Source of the DNA: Paenacidovorax monticola
GTDB lineage: Bacteria > Pseudomonadota > Gammaproteobacteria > Burkholderiales > Burkholderiaceae_C
Direction of reading: 5' to 3'
DNA: 64,000 nucleotides
Assembly (NCBI RefSeq): GCF_014489595.1
Contig: NZ_CP060790.1
Coordinates: forward strand, 4,030,001-4,094,000
Shown here: positions 26,175-34,757 of the stretch, piece by piece
Position numbering within the stretch: the stretch's first letter is position 1
Layout: each line of letters starts with the position of its first letter
The notes under the pieces: generated by a model
What the model was told of the DNA's origin: nothing
What the model saw: the letters and a program-made list of their open reading frames with translations, nothing else
Databases searched by the model: none
Position numbers and translations under genes: made by a program

Positions 26175-28148
26175 ATGTACAAACCCCGTTTCTGGCCCGT
26201 GGACATGCTCGCGCGCGCCATTCTGGCGCTGCGCGGCTGCAGCGTGCGCACCCTGCTCGCCGCGTGCGGCACCGCCTTGCTGCTGCATGCGACCGCTGCC
26301 CACGCGGTGACGGAGCTGCGGACGCTGATCGACAGCGATGGCAATCCGGCGACGGGCTGTTCCGTCGCGACGCCGGCGGGCGTATTCCCCGGCGTGGACC
26401 AGGCTGCGGTGACGCGCGTCGATCTGTCCGATCCCAGCCCGGTGGGGGATGTGTCGCGCGAGATCTGCCAGGGCGGAGTCCTGGTCGCCGATCCGAGCTT
26501 CGTGCCGCTGGCGCCCCTGCGCTGGCCGCTGGGGGTGTCTGCCGCAGGGTCGCTGGTCGATGTAGTGGAGAGCTACACCCGCCTTGCTTCGCCCCCGGGT
26601 GCGGCACGGCTGGCGTTCGTTGCCGGCACGACGGACGGCAGCCTGGCGCCGAGCGGTCTGCTGTCGGCCGACGGCAGCGCGGGCGGTGCGGCCATTCACC
26701 TCCCCGCGCCGCTGCCTGCCGTGTCGGTGCCGGCTTTGGGGTCCGGCGGTCTGTTGCTGGTTGCCATCCTGCTGGCATTGACCACCTACCGTTTCGTCCA
26801 GGTGCGGCGCCTGGCAGCGGCCGGTTCGGCGCTGTGCCTGCTGTTCGCGGTGGGGCTGGCCTGGGCGGCCATGGTGCGTGATGGCTCTCCGGTGGACTGG
26901 CGTGGCGTTTCGCCCATTGCCAACGCGCCGACCACAGGGCCGCTCCAGTTTTCAGCGGTCTATGCCGTGGTCGAGGGCAGTACGCTACACCTGCGCTACG
27001 ACCTCGACCTGGGCGTGCGCGACGGCGCGCCGCAGGACGACGGGCCCTATGCGACCACGGTGGGCACTGCGCTGCCCGTTTCTGCCCCGGGGCTGCTGGC
27101 CAACGATGCGCTGGGGGCGCCGCCGATGCAGGTGCGCGAGTTCCGCCTGCAGGGGGCCGCCACCACCACGCCGGCCGGCGGTGCGGTTGCCGTCGCCGGC
27201 AGCACGCTGACCGTGGGGGCCAATGGTGGTTTCACGTTGCGGGCGCCCTCTGTGCCGGGCACTTTCCGCTTCGAGTACCGTGCACACAACGGCCTGACCC
27301 CGGGTGGCTGGGGGGTGGCGACAGTGAATGTGAGCGGCGCGGCGGCGGTGTGCGGCGACGGTGTGGTCAGCGGCGGCGAAGCTTGCGATGACGGCAACAC
27401 CGTCACCGAAGCCAGCTGCCCTTATGGCGTGCGGAACTGCACGGCCTGCAATGCAACCTGTTCAGCGACGCTGAATCTGACGGGTGACTTTTGCGGCGAC
27501 GGCCGCGTGACCGGCGCAGAAGTCTGCGACGACGGCAACAACGTCACCGAAACGAGCTGTCCTTATGGCTCGCCCAACTGCTCGGTCTGCAACGCGACCT
27601 GCACGGCGGTGCTGAGCCTGAGCGGTCCCTACTGCGGGGACGGCGTCCGGAACGGTGGCGAAGCCTGTGACGACGGCAACAACGTCACCGAAACGAGCTG
27701 CCCCTATGGGACGCAGAACTGCACGGTCTGCAATGCAACCTGTTCAGCGACGCTGAATCTGACGGGTGACTTTTGCGGCGATGGCCGCGTGACCGGCGCA
27801 GAAGTCTGCGACGACGGCAACAACGTGACCGAAACGAGCTGCCCGTATGGCTCGCCCAATTGCTCGGTCTGCAACGCGACCTGCACGGCGGTGCTGAGTC
27901 TGAGCGGTCCTTACTGCGGGGACGGCGTCCGGAACGGTGGCGAAGCCTGTGACGACGGCAACAACGTCACCGAAACGAGCTGCCCCTATGGCTCGCCCAA
28001 CTGCTCCGTCTGCAATGCGAACTGCACGGCGGTGCTGAGCGTGAGCGGACCCTACTGCGGGGATGGCATCCTCAATGGCACCGAAGCCTGTGATGACGGC
28101 AATTCGGTCTCTGGCGACGGCTGCTCCAGCGCCTGCACGGTCGAGTAG
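26175..28148 (+). CDS. Membrane-anchored Cys-rich tandem-repeat protein
   Basis: A 657-residue protein of unknown function. A signal peptide lies near residues 20-45 (RTLLAACGTALLLHATAAHA). A domain of about 150 residues follows, then two hydrophobic segments: PALGSGGLLLVAILLALTTY followed by RFVQVRR, which resembles an IPTL-CTERM sorting signal but is internal, and SALCLLFAVGLAWAAM. Next comes an Ig- or cadherin-like region (VSAPGLLANDALG). Residues 393-657 are six Cys-rich repeats of the DUF4215 type (CGDG...GEACDDGN...C...C...C), of which five are 47 residues long and the last is short. Near-identical repeats suggest recent expansion. A surface-exposed adhesive or binding role is a guess. 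It stands alone. Confidence 0.8.
   Translation: MYKPRFWPVDMLARAILALRGCSVRTLLAACGTALLLHATAAHAVTELRTLIDSDGNPATGCSVATPAGVFPGVDQAAVTRVDLSDPSPVGDVSREICQGGVLVADPSFVPLAPLRWPLGVSAAGSLVDVVESYTRLASPPGAARLAFVAGTTDGSLAPSGLLSADGSAGGAAIHLPAPLPAVSVPALGSGGLLLVAILLALTTYRFVQVRRLAAAGSALCLLFAVGLAWAAMVRDGSPVDWRGVSPIANAPTTGPLQFSAVYAVVEGSTLHLRYDLDLGVRDGAPQDDGPYATTVGTALPVSAPGLLANDALGAPPMQVREFRLQGAATTTPAGGAVAVAGSTLTVGANGGFTLRAPSVPGTFRFEYRAHNGLTPGGWGVATVNVSGAAAVCGDGVVSGGEACDDGNTVTEASCPYGVRNCTACNATCSATLNLTGDFCGDGRVTGAEVCDDGNNVTETSCPYGSPNCSVCNATCTAVLSLSGPYCGDGVRNGGEACDDGNNVTETSCPYGTQNCTVCNATCSATLNLTGDFCGDGRVTGAEVCDDGNNVTETSCPYGSPNCSVCNATCTAVLSLSGPYCGDGVRNGGEACDDGNNVTETSCPYGSPNCSVCNANCTAVLSVSGPYCGDGILNGTEACDDGNSVSGDGCSSACTVE
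27351..28148 (+). repeat. Tandem 141-bp coding repeats (282-bp higher-order unit)
   Basis: Five 141-base units and a shorter sixth begin at 27351, each starting at a CGDG codon set. Alternate units are more alike than adjacent ones: the segment at 27481 recurs almost unchanged at 27763, a period of 282 bases. This points to duplication of a two-unit block. The frame is preserved throughout. Confidence 0.92.
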
Positions 28149-28151
28149 CGG

Positions 28152-28197
28152 CCGTGGCCTGGGAACGCCACGGTAGGCGCAGGCCATGGCCTGCGCC
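28152..28197. other. Two tandem perfect hairpins between convergent genes
   Basis: CCGTGGC/GCCACGG (28152-28173) is followed two bases on by GGCGCAGGCC-AT-GGCCTGCGCC (28176-28197). Neither has a T run. They separate the Cys-rich protein gene from hexR and may block or pause transcription from both sides. Confidence 0.6.
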
Positions 28198-28216
28198 AAG
28201 GGCTCCTGGGGAGGGT

Positions 28217-29062
28217 TCAGGTGTACCGCTTGGCGTGCAGGTTGTCCTTCATCTGCTGCAGCAGCGGCTGCAGCGCCGGGCCGATGCGCAGCGCCACGCA
28301 GGTGGCGACCACGTCGATCACGAGCAGGTGCAGCAGGCGCGAGACCATGGGGCTGTAGCGGTCGTAGCCCTCGGGGTGGTCGGCCGCGAGGTGGATGTTG
28401 CAGGCGCTCGCGAGCGGTGATCCGCTGGCGGTGATGGCGATGGTGGTGGCGCCGTTCTTGCGCGCTATGTCGGCCGCGTCCATGAGGTCGCGCGTACGGC
28501 CCGAGTTCGAGATGATGACCACGCAGTCGCCCGGGCCGAGCAGCGTCGCGCTCATGACCTGCATGTGGCCGTCGCTCGTGGAGATGCTGGTCACGCCGAG
28601 GCGAAAGAACTTGTGCTGCGCGTCCTGCGCCACGATGCCCGAATTGCCCGCGCCGTAGAACTCGATGCGCCGGCCTGTCTGCCAGGTGGCGGCGATGGCT
28701 TCGGCCGCGCGTTCCACGGCGCCGGTGCTGGCCGCGTTGCGGTACTGCAGGAAGGCGGCCACGGCGTTGTCGACCACCTTCACCAGCACGTCGCCGGTCT
28801 TGTCGTCGGCGTCCACGCTGCGGTGGATGAAGGGCACGCCCTCGCTCACGCTGCCCGCAAGCTTGAGCTTGAAGTCGGCCAGGCCGTCATAGCCCATGCT
28901 GCGGCAAAAGCGCACCACGGTGGGCTTGCTCACATGGGCGCGCTCGGCCAGTTCGCGCACGGGCAGCCGCGCGAAGGCGCGCGCGTCCTGCAGCACGAGC
29001 TTGGCCACGCGCTGTTCGGCGGGAGCGAGCGAGGGCAGGGAAGCGGTGATCCGGTCCAGCAT
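28217..29062 (-). CDS. hexR: RpiR-family regulator HexR
   Basis: Regulator of central carbon metabolism, 281 residues. An N-terminal RpiR helix-turn-helix (LAERAHVSKPTVVRFCRSMGYDGL, about residues 40-63) is followed by a SIS sugar-phosphate-binding domain (IEFYGAGNSGIVAQDAQHKF; VVIISNSGRTRDLMDAADIA). HexR proteins sense 2-keto-3-deoxy-6-phosphogluconate. The start overlaps the zwf stop (TGATG), so hexR and zwf form an operon, opposite tal-pgi. A candidate HexR site lies between the two operons. The call rests on family features plus this conserved neighbourhood. Confidence 0.9.
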   Translation of the reverse strand: MLDRITASLPSLAPAEQRVAKLVLQDARAFARLPVRELAERAHVSKPTVVRFCRSMGYDGLADFKLKLAGSVSEGVPFIHRSVDADDKTGDVLVKVVDNAVAAFLQYRNAASTGAVERAAEAIAATWQTGRRIEFYGAGNSGIVAQDAQHKFFRLGVTSISTSDGHMQVMSATLLGPGDCVVIISNSGRTRDLMDAADIARKNGATTIAITASGSPLASACNIHLAADHPEGYDRYSPMVSRLLHLLVIDVVATCVALRIGPALQPLLQQMKDNLHAKRYT

Positions 29063-30534
29063 CAGACTTCCTCCATCCAGCTGTGGCCGCTCTTGGCCAC
29101 CAGGGCGCTGGCGGCACTGGGCCCCCAGGTGCCGGAGGCGTAGGGGCGCGGGCCCTCGCCGCGCTCGTCGGCCTCGCGCCAGGACTGCAGGACGGGTTCC
29201 ACCCAGCGCCAGGCGGCCTCCTGCTCGTCGCTGCGCACGAAGAGGTTCAGGCGCCCGTCGATCACGTCGAGCAGCAATCGCTCATAGGCGCCCACGCGCT
29301 CGCGGCCGAAGCGCTGGTCGAAATCCAGGTCGAGTTGCACAGGCGCCAGCGTCTGTGCCGCCGTGGCAGGGCCGCGCTGGCTCTGGCCGGCCGCGAACAG
29401 GTGCAGCGCCAGGCCGTCGCGCGGCTGCAGGTGGATCACGAGCCGGTTGGCCGCGCCCATGGGCGTGCGGTAGATGGCGTGCGGGGCCTCGCGGAAATGC
29501 ACGGCGATGTGCGCTTCGTGCGCGGCCAGCCGCTTGCCCGTGCGGATGTAGAAGGGCACGCCTGCCCAGCGCCAGTTGGCGATCTCGGTGCGCAGCGCCA
29601 CGAAGGTCTCGGTGCGGCTGCCCGGCGCCACGCCGGGCTCCTGCAGGTAGCCGGGCACGGCCTCGCCCGCGAGCTGGCCGGCCGCGTACTGGCCGCGCAC
29701 CACGTCGCGCGCCAGCGATTCCGGCGTCCAGCCCTTGAGCGAACGCAGCACCTTGAGCTTCTCGTCGCGGATCGCATCGGCGTGCGCGTTGATCGGGGGC
29801 TCCATGCCGATCGCGCACAGCAGCTGCAGCGCATGGTTCTGCACCATGTCGCGCAGCGCGCCCGTGCCGTCGTAGAAGGCGCCGCGCTTTTCCACGCCGA
29901 GCTGCTCGGCGATGGTGATCTCGATGCTGGCCACCGTTTCGCGCCGCCACAGCGGCTCGAACAGCGCGTTGCCGAAGCGCAGCGCCAGCAGGTTCTGCAC
30001 GGAGGGCTTGCCCAGGTAGTGGTCGATGCGGAAGACCTGCCGTTCGGAAAAGACGCCGCGCACGGCGGCATTGATGGCGCGGTTGGACGCCAGGTCATGG
30101 CCCAGGGGCTTTTCCAGCACCACGCGCGTGGCCGGCGTGGCCAGACCTGCCGCGCCGAGCTGCTCGCACACGGTGGTGAACAGGGTCGGGGCCGTGGCCA
30201 GGTACATGACCACGGTGTCGGCGCCGCGCGCCCGCAGATGGGCGGCCAGGCGCGCGTAGTCGGCGCCCTGGGACAGGTCCATGCGCACGTAGTGCAGCAG
30301 TTCGGCAAAGCGCTCGAACTCGGTGGCGCTGGGGCGCTTGTCGCCCTCCACGGCCGCGAAGCGGCTGGCGATCAGCGCCCGGTACTGGGCGTCGCTGAGG
30401 TCGTCGCGCGCCACGCCAATGATGCGCCCGCCCGCCGGCAGGGTACCGTGGCGCTGCGCTTGGAAGAGGGCGGGAAGGAGCTTGCGCCAGGCCAGGTCGC
30501 CCGTGCCGCCGAACAGAACCAGATCGAAACTCAT
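29062..30534 (-). CDS. zwf: Glucose-6-phosphate 1-dehydrogenase
   Basis: Oxidises glucose 6-phosphate to 6-phosphogluconolactone with NADP+, feeding the Entner-Doudoroff or pentose phosphate route. From ATG 30534 (MSFDLVLFGGTGDLAWRKLL) it has 490 residues. The nucleotide loop is FGGTGDLAWRKL, the catalytic His lies in FRIDHYLGKPSVQNLLALRF, and EKPLGHDLASN and WAGVPFYIRTGKRL are conserved. Upstream in-frame ATG codons exist, but the chosen one matches the family. It is cotranscribed with hexR. Confidence 0.96.
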   Translation of the reverse strand: MSFDLVLFGGTGDLAWRKLLPALFQAQRHGTLPAGGRIIGVARDDLSDAQYRALIASRFAAVEGDKRPSATEFERFAELLHYVRMDLSQGADYARLAAHLRARGADTVVMYLATAPTLFTTVCEQLGAAGLATPATRVVLEKPLGHDLASNRAINAAVRGVFSERQVFRIDHYLGKPSVQNLLALRFGNALFEPLWRRETVASIEITIAEQLGVEKRGAFYDGTGALRDMVQNHALQLLCAIGMEPPINAHADAIRDEKLKVLRSLKGWTPESLARDVVRGQYAAGQLAGEAVPGYLQEPGVAPGSRTETFVALRTEIANWRWAGVPFYIRTGKRLAAHEAHIAVHFREAPHAIYRTPMGAANRLVIHLQPRDGLALHLFAAGQSQRGPATAAQTLAPVQLDLDFDQRFGRERVGAYERLLLDVIDGRLNLFVRSDEQEAAWRWVEPVLQSWREADERGEGPRPYASGTWGPSAASALVAKSGHSWMEEV

Positions 30535-30563
30535 GGCTGTATTTGCACTGTGTTGGTTCGGAA

Positions 30564-30578
30564 TGTAATCTAGTTTCA
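30564..30578. promoter_or_regulatory. Candidate HexR operator between zwf and tal
   Basis: TGTAATCTAGTTTCA matches 11 of 15 positions of the gammaproteobacterial HexR motif as I remember it (TGTAATTAAATTACA). It is in the divergent promoter region of zwf-hexR and tal-pgi, where such a site is expected. The similarity is partial. Confidence 0.4.
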
Positions 30579-30674
30579 TCTGCACGGTAACTCCCGTTCC
30601 GGGCCGCATACACTTGGGGGTCGGTGCCGCCGGCCGGGCGTGCCGCCCGCCGGGCACCGGGACGAGGATTTTTC

Positions 30675-31621
30675 ATGCACCAGCTTGACGCACTGAAACA
30701 GTTCACCACCGTGGTGGCCGACACGGGGGATTTCCACCAGTTGGCCCAGTTCCGCCCGCAGGACGCGACGACCAATCCCTCGCTGATCCTCAAGGCCGTG
30801 CAGAAGCCCGAGTACGCGCCGCTGCTGGCCGACACCGTGGCCCAATGGCGCGGCCGGGGCCTCGACGAAACCATGGACCGGCTGCTGGTGCGCTTCGGCT
30901 GCGAGATCCTCTCGATCATTCCAGGCCGCGTGTCCACCGAGGTGGACGCGCGCCTGTCGTTCGATACCCAGGCCACCGTGGCGCGTGCCGAGCGCCTCAT
31001 CGAGCTGTACCAGGCCGAGGGCGTGCACATCGACCGCGTGCTCATCAAGATCGCGTCCACCTGGGAAGGCATCGAGGCCGCGCGCCAGCTGGAGCAGCGC
31101 GGCATCCACACCAATCTCACGCTGCTGTTCGCGTTCTGTCAGGCCGTGGCCTGCGGGCAGGCCAGGGTGCAGCTCATCTCGCCCTTTGTGGGCCGTATCT
31201 ACGACTGGTACAAGAAGCAGGCCGGCGCCAGCTGGGACGAGGCCGCCATGGCCGGCGCCAATGACCCGGGCGTGCGCTCGGTGCAAGCCATCTTCAACCA
31301 TTACAAGCGCTTCGGCGTTGCCACCGAGGTCATGGGCGCGAGCTTCCGCAACGTGGGCCAGATCGTTGCGCTGGCCGGCTGCGACCTGCTGACCATCGCC
31401 CCGAGCTGCTGGCCCAACTGGCCGCGAGCGACGCGCCCGTGGCGCGCGCGCTGGACGCCGAGGCCGCGCGCGCGCTCGACCTGCCTCCGGTGCAGTACGA
31501 CGAGGCGGGCTTCCGTTTCGCGCTCAACCAGGACGCCATGGCCACCGAGAAACTGGCCGAGGGCATCCGCGCCTTCGCCGCCGATGCCGTGAAGCTCGAA
31601 CAGCTGATGCAGGCAGCCTGA
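30675..31621 (+). CDS. tal: Transaldolase (frameshift)
   Basis: Transfers dihydroxyacetone units in the non-oxidative pentose phosphate pathway. ATG 30675 ([20 protein letters not shown]). The Schiff-base Lys is in [45 protein letters not shown] and [14 protein letters not shown] are conserved. After DLLTIAP the frame breaks; adding one base at 31399-31402 gives [21 protein letters not shown] and the normal C-terminus [15 protein letters not shown]. The corrected product has about 315 residues, typical of TalB. It is followed two bases later by pgi. Confidence 0.93.
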
Positions 31622-31623
31622 GC

Positions 31624-33255
31624 ATGGACATGGAGGTGCAAGGCGATATCCGCGGCGACCGCGTCCGCTGCGACCACACCCGGGCCTGGAGCGCGTTGCA
31701 GGCGCATTTCGGCCAGGCGGGCCGCACTTTCGACGTGCGCGATGCCTTCGCAGCCGATCCCGGCCGCTATGCCGCGTTCAGCCAGGAGGCGCCCCATGTG
31801 TTCGCCGACCTTTCGCGCAACCGCGTGGACGGCGCCACCGAGGCCTTGCTGTTCGCCCTGGCGCGCGAGTGCGGGCTGGAGGCCTACCGCGATGCGATGT
31901 TCGCCGGCGCGCAGGTCAACTCGACCGAACAGCGGGCCGTGCTGCACCATCTGTTGCGCAATCCGGCTGTGGCGCAAGAGGGGCAGGCGCAAGGTGCTTC
32001 TGAATTCATAGCGAATGCGGAGCGCGACGTGGAAGCCACGCGCAGCGCCATGCTGGCCTATGCCGAGTCCGTGCGCGCCGACGCGCAGATCACCGACATC
32101 GTGAGCATCGGCATCGGCGGTTCCGGCCTGGGGCCGGCCATGGTGGTGGCCGCGCTCGAGGACATTGGCACGCCGGGCAAGCGCGTGCACTTCGTGTCGA
32201 ACGTGGATGGCATGGAGCTGGGCACCGTGCTGCGCGGCCTGCGGCCGCAGAACACGCTGTTCCTCGTGGCGTCCAAGACCTTCACCACGGCCGAGACCAT
32301 GGTCAATGCGCATGCCGCGCGCGAGTGGTTCCTGTCCCTGGGGGGCAGCACCGAGGCCGATGCGCCCCTGCCGCTGGCGCGCCATTTTGCTGCGTTGACC
32401 ACCAACATCGAGGCAGCGCGTGCCTTCGGCATCACCACCACCTTCGGCTTCTGGGACTGGGTGGGTGGGCGCTTCTCCCTGTGGTCGGCCATCGGCCTGC
32501 CCATCGCGATCGCCATTGGCGCAGAGGCCTTCGGCGCGTTGCTGGCGGGTGCGCATGCCATGGACCAGCATTTCCGCCATGCACCGCTGGAGCGCAACCT
32601 GCCCGTGCGGCTGGGGCTGCTCGACGTCTGGTACCGCAATTTCCACGGCTTCACGAGCCGCTGCATTGCGCCCTACAGCCACGGCCTGCGCCGCCTGTCG
32701 GCCTACCTGCAGCAGCTCGAGATGGAGAGCAACGGCAAGGGCGTGGACTGGCAGGGGCGGGCGCTTCCCTATGCGACCTCGCCCGTGGTCTGGGGCGAGC
32801 CGGGCACGAATGGGCAGCATGCGTTCTTCCAGATGATCCACCAGGGGCACGACGTGATTCCGGTGGAGTTCATCGTGCTGCGCCGGGGCGGGCGCGACCT
32901 GCCGGGCCACCATCCGCGCCTGGTGGCCAATGCCCTGGCCCAGGCTCAGGCGCTGATGACGGGCCGCCACTGCGATGACGGGCACCGCCATTTCTCGGGC
33001 AATCGACCGAGCAGCGTGCTGCTGCTGGAGCAGCTCGACCCGGCCTCGCTGGGTGCGTTGATCGCGCTCTACGAGCACCGGGTGTTCGTGAGCGGCATGC
33101 TCTGGGGCATCAACAGCTTCGACCAATGGGGCGTGGAGCTGGGCAAGCAGCTCGCCACCAACATCGAGCCCCGCCTCGCCTCGGGCGATGTGGCGGGCCT
33201 TGACGGCGCCACGGCCGGCCTGTTGCAGCGGCTGCGCGCGGGGCCGGTGCGCTAG
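31624..33255 (+). CDS. pgi: Glucose-6-phosphate isomerase
   Basis: Interconverts glucose 6-phosphate and fructose 6-phosphate. The 543-residue product carries both signatures: VSIGIGGSGLGPAMV plus SKTFTTAETM, and GMLWGINSFDQWGVELGKQL. The catalytic region includes ESNGKGVDWQG, GEPGTNGQHAFFQMIHQG. It follows tal by two bases. A dispersed repeat (copy F) encodes residues near EGQAQGASEFIANAER, a region between helices where an insertion is tolerable. The stop precedes an Ada-box-like promoter by four bases. Confidence 0.96.
   Translation: MDMEVQGDIRGDRVRCDHTRAWSALQAHFGQAGRTFDVRDAFAADPGRYAAFSQEAPHVFADLSRNRVDGATEALLFALARECGLEAYRDAMFAGAQVNSTEQRAVLHHLLRNPAVAQEGQAQGASEFIANAERDVEATRSAMLAYAESVRADAQITDIVSIGIGGSGLGPAMVVAALEDIGTPGKRVHFVSNVDGMELGTVLRGLRPQNTLFLVASKTFTTAETMVNAHAAREWFLSLGGSTEADAPLPLARHFAALTTNIEAARAFGITTTFGFWDWVGGRFSLWSAIGLPIAIAIGAEAFGALLAGAHAMDQHFRHAPLERNLPVRLGLLDVWYRNFHGFTSRCIAPYSHGLRRLSAYLQQLEMESNGKGVDWQGRALPYATSPVVWGEPGTNGQHAFFQMIHQGHDVIPVEFIVLRRGGRDLPGHHPRLVANALAQAQALMTGRHCDDGHRHFSGNRPSSVLLLEQLDPASLGALIALYEHRVFVSGMLWGINSFDQWGVELGKQLATNIEPRLASGDVAGLDGATAGLLQRLRAGPVR
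31971..32012 (-). repeat. Dispersed ~45-bp repeat, copy F, inside pgi
   Basis: On the minus strand the segment starts GCTATGAATTC and continues AGAAGC, CTTGCGCC, and ends CTTGCGCC. It matches copy E in length and in the positions of GCTAT and GCGC. It is translated as part of Pgi (about AQEGQAQGASEFIA). Confidence 0.35.
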
Positions 33256-33259
33256 CGGG

Positions 33260-33310
33260 AATTGCACCGCAAGCATCGGAGTGCCTTGCGCTGCCCGTGC
33301 TCCCTATGCT
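33260..33310 (+). promoter_or_regulatory. Ada-box-like promoter of the 2OG oxygenase-alkB operon
   Basis: AAT (33260-33262), six bases, then GCAA (33269-33272) matches the A box/B box layout of the E. coli Ada site. Nine bases later a -35-like TGCCTT (33282-33287) is followed at 17 bases by TATGCT (33305-33310). The 13 bases CGGAGTGCCTTGC are identical in the ada promoter. CGCAAG and CTTGCG also form an inverted repeat. The -10 ends six bases before the ATG at 33317, so the transcript may be leaderless. Confidence 0.65.
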
Positions 33311-33316
33311 CGCGCC

Positions 33317-34057
33317 ATGGACGATGCAGACACGGTGGAGCGGGTGATGGACGGGATGCGTGGGCGCATCGATGCGCTGGATTGGCGCGGTATCGAATGC
33401 GCGCTGGACGACGGCGGGCACGCGGTCCTGCCCGGGTTGCTGGAGCCGGCGCAGTGCGTGGCGCTGGCGGGCCTGTACGCGCAGGCCGGGCGGTTCCGCT
33501 CACGCGTGGTGATGGAGCGCCACGGCTTTGGCCAAGGGGAGTACCAGTACTTCGGCTACCCGCTGCCCGGGGTGGTGCAGGGCCTGCGCACGGCGATCTA
33601 TCCGCGCCTTGTGCCGATCGCCAACCGCTGGGCCGCGCTGCTGCGCACCGAGGCGCGTTACCCCGCCACCCACGCGGAGTTCCTGGACCGCTGCCATGCC
33701 GCGGGGCAGCTGCGCCCGACGCCGCTGCTGCTGCAGTACACGGCGGGCGACTACAACTGCCTGCACCAGGACCTGTACGGCGAGCAGGTGTTTCCGCTCC
33801 AGCTCGCGGTACTGCTGTCGCGCCCGGGCGAGGATTTCGAGGGCGGTGAATTCGTGCTCACGCAGTCCCGCGCGCGCCGCCAGACGCGTGCCGAGGTGGT
33901 GCCGCTGCGCCAGGGCGATGCCGTGCTGTTCGCCGTGCACGACCGGCCCGCGCAGGGCCTGCACGCCCCCGTGAAGGTGGCCATGCGCCACGGCGTGAGC
34001 CAGGTCCGCGCCGGAAAGCGCCACACCCTGGGGATCATCTTCCATGATGCCCGGTAG
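33317..34057 (+). CDS. 2OG-Fe(II) oxygenase, prolyl-hydroxylase-like
   Basis: Dioxygenase using 2-oxoglutarate and Fe(II), 246 residues from ATG 33317. The iron-binding HxD is in YNCLHQDLYGEQVFPLQLAV; the jelly-roll continues through EDFEGGEFVLTQSRAR and QGDAVLFAVHD; the distal His and the 2OG-binding Arg lie in MRHGVSQVRAGKRHTLGIIF. It differs from AlkB, encoded next to it with a 14-base overlap. Its place in an operon with alkB and under an Ada-box-like promoter suggests a role in the response to alkylation damage. The substrate is unknown. Confidence 0.82.
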   Translation: MDDADTVERVMDGMRGRIDALDWRGIECALDDGGHAVLPGLLEPAQCVALAGLYAQAGRFRSRVVMERHGFGQGEYQYFGYPLPGVVQGLRTAIYPRLVPIANRWAALLRTEARYPATHAEFLDRCHAAGQLRPTPLLLQYTAGDYNCLHQDLYGEQVFPLQLAVLLSRPGEDFEGGEFVLTQSRARRQTRAEVVPLRQGDAVLFAVHDRPAQGLHAPVKVAMRHGVSQVRAGKRHTLGIIFHDAR

Positions 34058-34733
34058 CCAGACGCCGCCAGAGGCCGGCCCGTTGCAGGCCGATCTGTTT
34101 GGCGCGCCCGACGCACCGGGCACGCGCGAGGCGCTGGGGCCCCAGTCCGTCGTCCTGCGCGGTTTCGCGCTGCCCGACGTGCCGGCCCTGCTGCCAGCTA
34201 TGCAGGCGGTGGTGCAGGCCGCGCCGCTGCGCCACATGGTCACGCCGGGCGGGTTGGCCATGTCGGTGGCGCTCACCAACTGCGGCCCCCTGGGCTGGAC
34301 GTCGGACCGCCACGGCTACCGTTATGCCGACCGGGACCCTCTCTCGGGCCAGCCCTGGCCGCCAATTCCCGTGCCCTTCCTGGCGCTTGCGCGCGCGGCC
34401 GCGCAGGCCGCAGGCTTCGAGGGCTTTGAGCCCGATGCCTGCCTGGTGAACCGCTATGTTCCGGGCACGCGACTGAGCTTGCACCAGGACCGTGACGAGC
34501 GCAGCTTCGCGCACCCGATCATCTCGGTCTCGCTCGGTATTGCGGCGGTCTTTCTGTTCGGTGGGCTCAAGCGCGCTGACAGGCCTGCCCGCGTACCCTT
34601 GTTCCATGGCGATGTAGTGGTCTGGGGCGGCGTGGACCGCCTGCGCTACCACGGCGTGGCGCCGCTCAAGCCTGCCGAGCACCCGTTGCTGGGTGCGCAG
34701 CGCATCAACTTCACTTTCCGCAAGGCGGGGTAG
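34044..34733 (+). CDS. alkB: DNA/RNA demethylase AlkB
   Basis: 2OG-Fe(II) dioxygenase that reverses 1-methyladenine and 3-methylcytosine, 229 residues. The conserved LTNCGPLGWTSDRHGYRY is present. The metal site is SLHQDRDE (HxD) and the distal His in RLRYHGVAPL; the 2OG-binding Arg pair lies in GAQRINFTFRKAG. NRYVPGTRLSLHQD is the AlkB nucleotide-recognition lid region. It overlaps the upstream oxygenase gene and lies 106 bases before ada, so the three make an alkylation-repair block. Confidence 0.95.
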   Translation: MMPGSQTPPEAGPLQADLFGAPDAPGTREALGPQSVVLRGFALPDVPALLPAMQAVVQAAPLRHMVTPGGLAMSVALTNCGPLGWTSDRHGYRYADRDPLSGQPWPPIPVPFLALARAAAQAAGFEGFEPDACLVNRYVPGTRLSLHQDRDERSFAHPIISVSLGIAAVFLFGGLKRADRPARVPLFHGDVVVWGGVDRLRYHGVAPLKPAEHPLLGAQRINFTFRKAG

Positions 34734-34757
34734 GCCGGGCCAGGTGCGGCCTGGAGC

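Noticed and set aside
27351..28148. Repeats as a CRISPR array
   Set aside because: The units are 141 bases, contiguous, and translate in frame into a Cys-rich protein domain; there are no spacers or cas genes.
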